Source of the DNA: Candidatus Dadabacteria bacterium
Lineage (GTDB): Bacteria; Desulfobacterota_D; UBA1144; Nemesobacterales; UBA2774
Assembly: GCA_003229065.1 (NCBI GenBank)
Contig: QIHJ01000108.1
Location: 1 to 7,114 of the forward strand
Reading direction: 5' to 3'
Length of the DNA: 7,114 nt
Positions 6,508 to 7,114 of this stretch are shown piece after piece. The notes beneath the pieces are model-generated. The model had not been told where the DNA came from. It did not search any database and worked only from the letters and a program-made list of their open reading frames with translations. How positions within the stretch are numbered: the stretch's first letter is position 1; every line of letters starts with the position of its first letter. The translations under genes and the position numbers were made by a program.

Positions 6508-7114
6508 ATGAAAATCAAATCTATCGCCATACACGGGTTTAAATCATTTTACGAAAAAACCAAGATACTGTTCGACCGCGAAATGAGCGCTATCGTGGGC
6601 CCGAACGGATGCGGCAAATCAAACGTGCTGGACGCTATAAGATGGATACTGGGAGAGCAAAACCCAAGACAGCTGAGGGCGGAGATCATGGAGGAGCTGA
6701 TATCGAACGGAAGCGAACTCTTAAAACCCCTAGGTATGGCCGAGGTTGCGCTCGTACTTGAAGACGTTCCAAACTATAACTTTGAAGAAGTGGAGATAAA
6801 ACGCCGGATATTCCGATCAGGGGAGAGTGAATACTACTTAAACGGCGTCACATGCAGACTAAAGGACATTACCGATATATTTATAGACACGGGCTCGGGC
6901 GCAAGGTCATACTCGGTAATCGGTCAGGGCAGAGTGGAGCAGATGATAACGGCAAAGCCGGAGGAAAAGAGGGCGCTGATCGAAGAAGTGGCGGGCATTA
7001 GGAAATATAAAATCCGCCGCCGTGAGACCGAGACCAGAATTAAAACGACCAAAGAGAACCTGAGCCGCGTAAACGACATGACACAAGAGGTCAAGCGGCA
7101 GATGGACACACTGT
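6508..7114 (+). CDS. smc: Smc, chromosome partition/condensation ATPase, partial (N-terminal head only)
   Basis: Smc dimers with ScpA/ScpB compact and segregate the chromosome by ATP-driven loop extrusion. The 202 visible codons cover the N-terminal half of the ABC-type head and the start of the coiled coil. Seen: IHGFKSF (8-14), Walker A GPNGCGKSN (31-39, Lys37), AIRWILGEQ, Arg57 at the position of the arginine finger of Bacillus subtilis Smc, RSGESEYYLNG (103-113), CRLKDI, Q-loop Gln140 in IGQGRVEQ, and the EEVAGIRKYK motif. Charged heptad-like sequence then begins and runs off the window. The ATG at 6508 is the first possible start, because a TAG lies in frame at 6499-6501. No Shine-Dalgarno is visible; the leader is AT-rich. 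The usual LRGxKMEDVI stretch reads LRAEIMEELI here. Smc rather than RecF or SbcC is clear from the CRLKDI and QGRVE blocks. Confidence 0.95.
   Translation, partial: MKIKSIAIHGFKSFYEKTKILFDREMSAIVGPNGCGKSNVLDAIRWILGEQNPRQLRAEIMEELISNGSELLKPLGMAEVALVLEDVPNYNFEEVEIKRRIFRSGESEYYLNGVTCRLKDITDIFIDTGSGARSYSVIGQGRVEQMITAKPEEKRALIEEVAGIRKYKIRRRETETRIKTTKENLSRVNDMTQEVKRQMDTL

Overview
The window holds five protein genes and no RNA gene, mobile element or CRISPR array that I can support. Two minus-strand genes (1-1738) make coenzyme F420: cofG (cut by the left edge) and cofD. Three plus-strand genes (2029-7114) are a SurA/PpiD-type membrane-anchored periplasmic chaperone, a 909-residue multidomain J-protein, and the start of smc (cut by the right edge).

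Organism: a Gram-negative bacterium. The chaperone, the pseudo-receiver/PATAN(DUF4388)/J-domain/TPR protein, and the Smc N-terminus (GPNGCGKSN, KPLGMAEV) look most like proteins of deltaproteobacterial lineages and their uncultured relatives (Desulfobacterota, Myxococcota, SAR324, Dadabacteria-like groups). F420 genes are uncommon but known in such groups. I cannot fix the phylum from the sequence alone. Base composition and codon style look even across the window, with no sign of recent insertion.

Layout: cofG (1-647, minus) and cofD (812-1738, minus) read leftward and are separated by 164 bp. A divergent 290-bp intergenic region (1739-2028) carries a promoter-like box for cofD, an extended -10 promoter candidate for the chaperone gene, a short AT-rich palindrome and a possible hairpin. 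The chaperone gene (2029-3633) and the J-protein gene (3658-6387) are 24 bp apart and are probably co-transcribed. A 120-bp gap (6388-6507) contains a striking 16-bp direct repeat with a 21-bp period and then smc begins.

How the genes work together: CofG makes half of the deazaflavin chromophore FO (with CofH, not in the window), and CofD then joins FO to a phospho-three-carbon acid unit. The chaperone and J-protein may form a protein-quality pair spanning periplasm and cytoplasm, but this rests only on adjacency. Smc is a chromosome-condensation housekeeping gene. The items most worth a second look are the chaperone that has lost its parvulin domain, the unusual pseudo-receiver/PATAN/J/TPR protein with repeated short motifs in its acidic linker, and the 21-bp-spaced repeat before smc.
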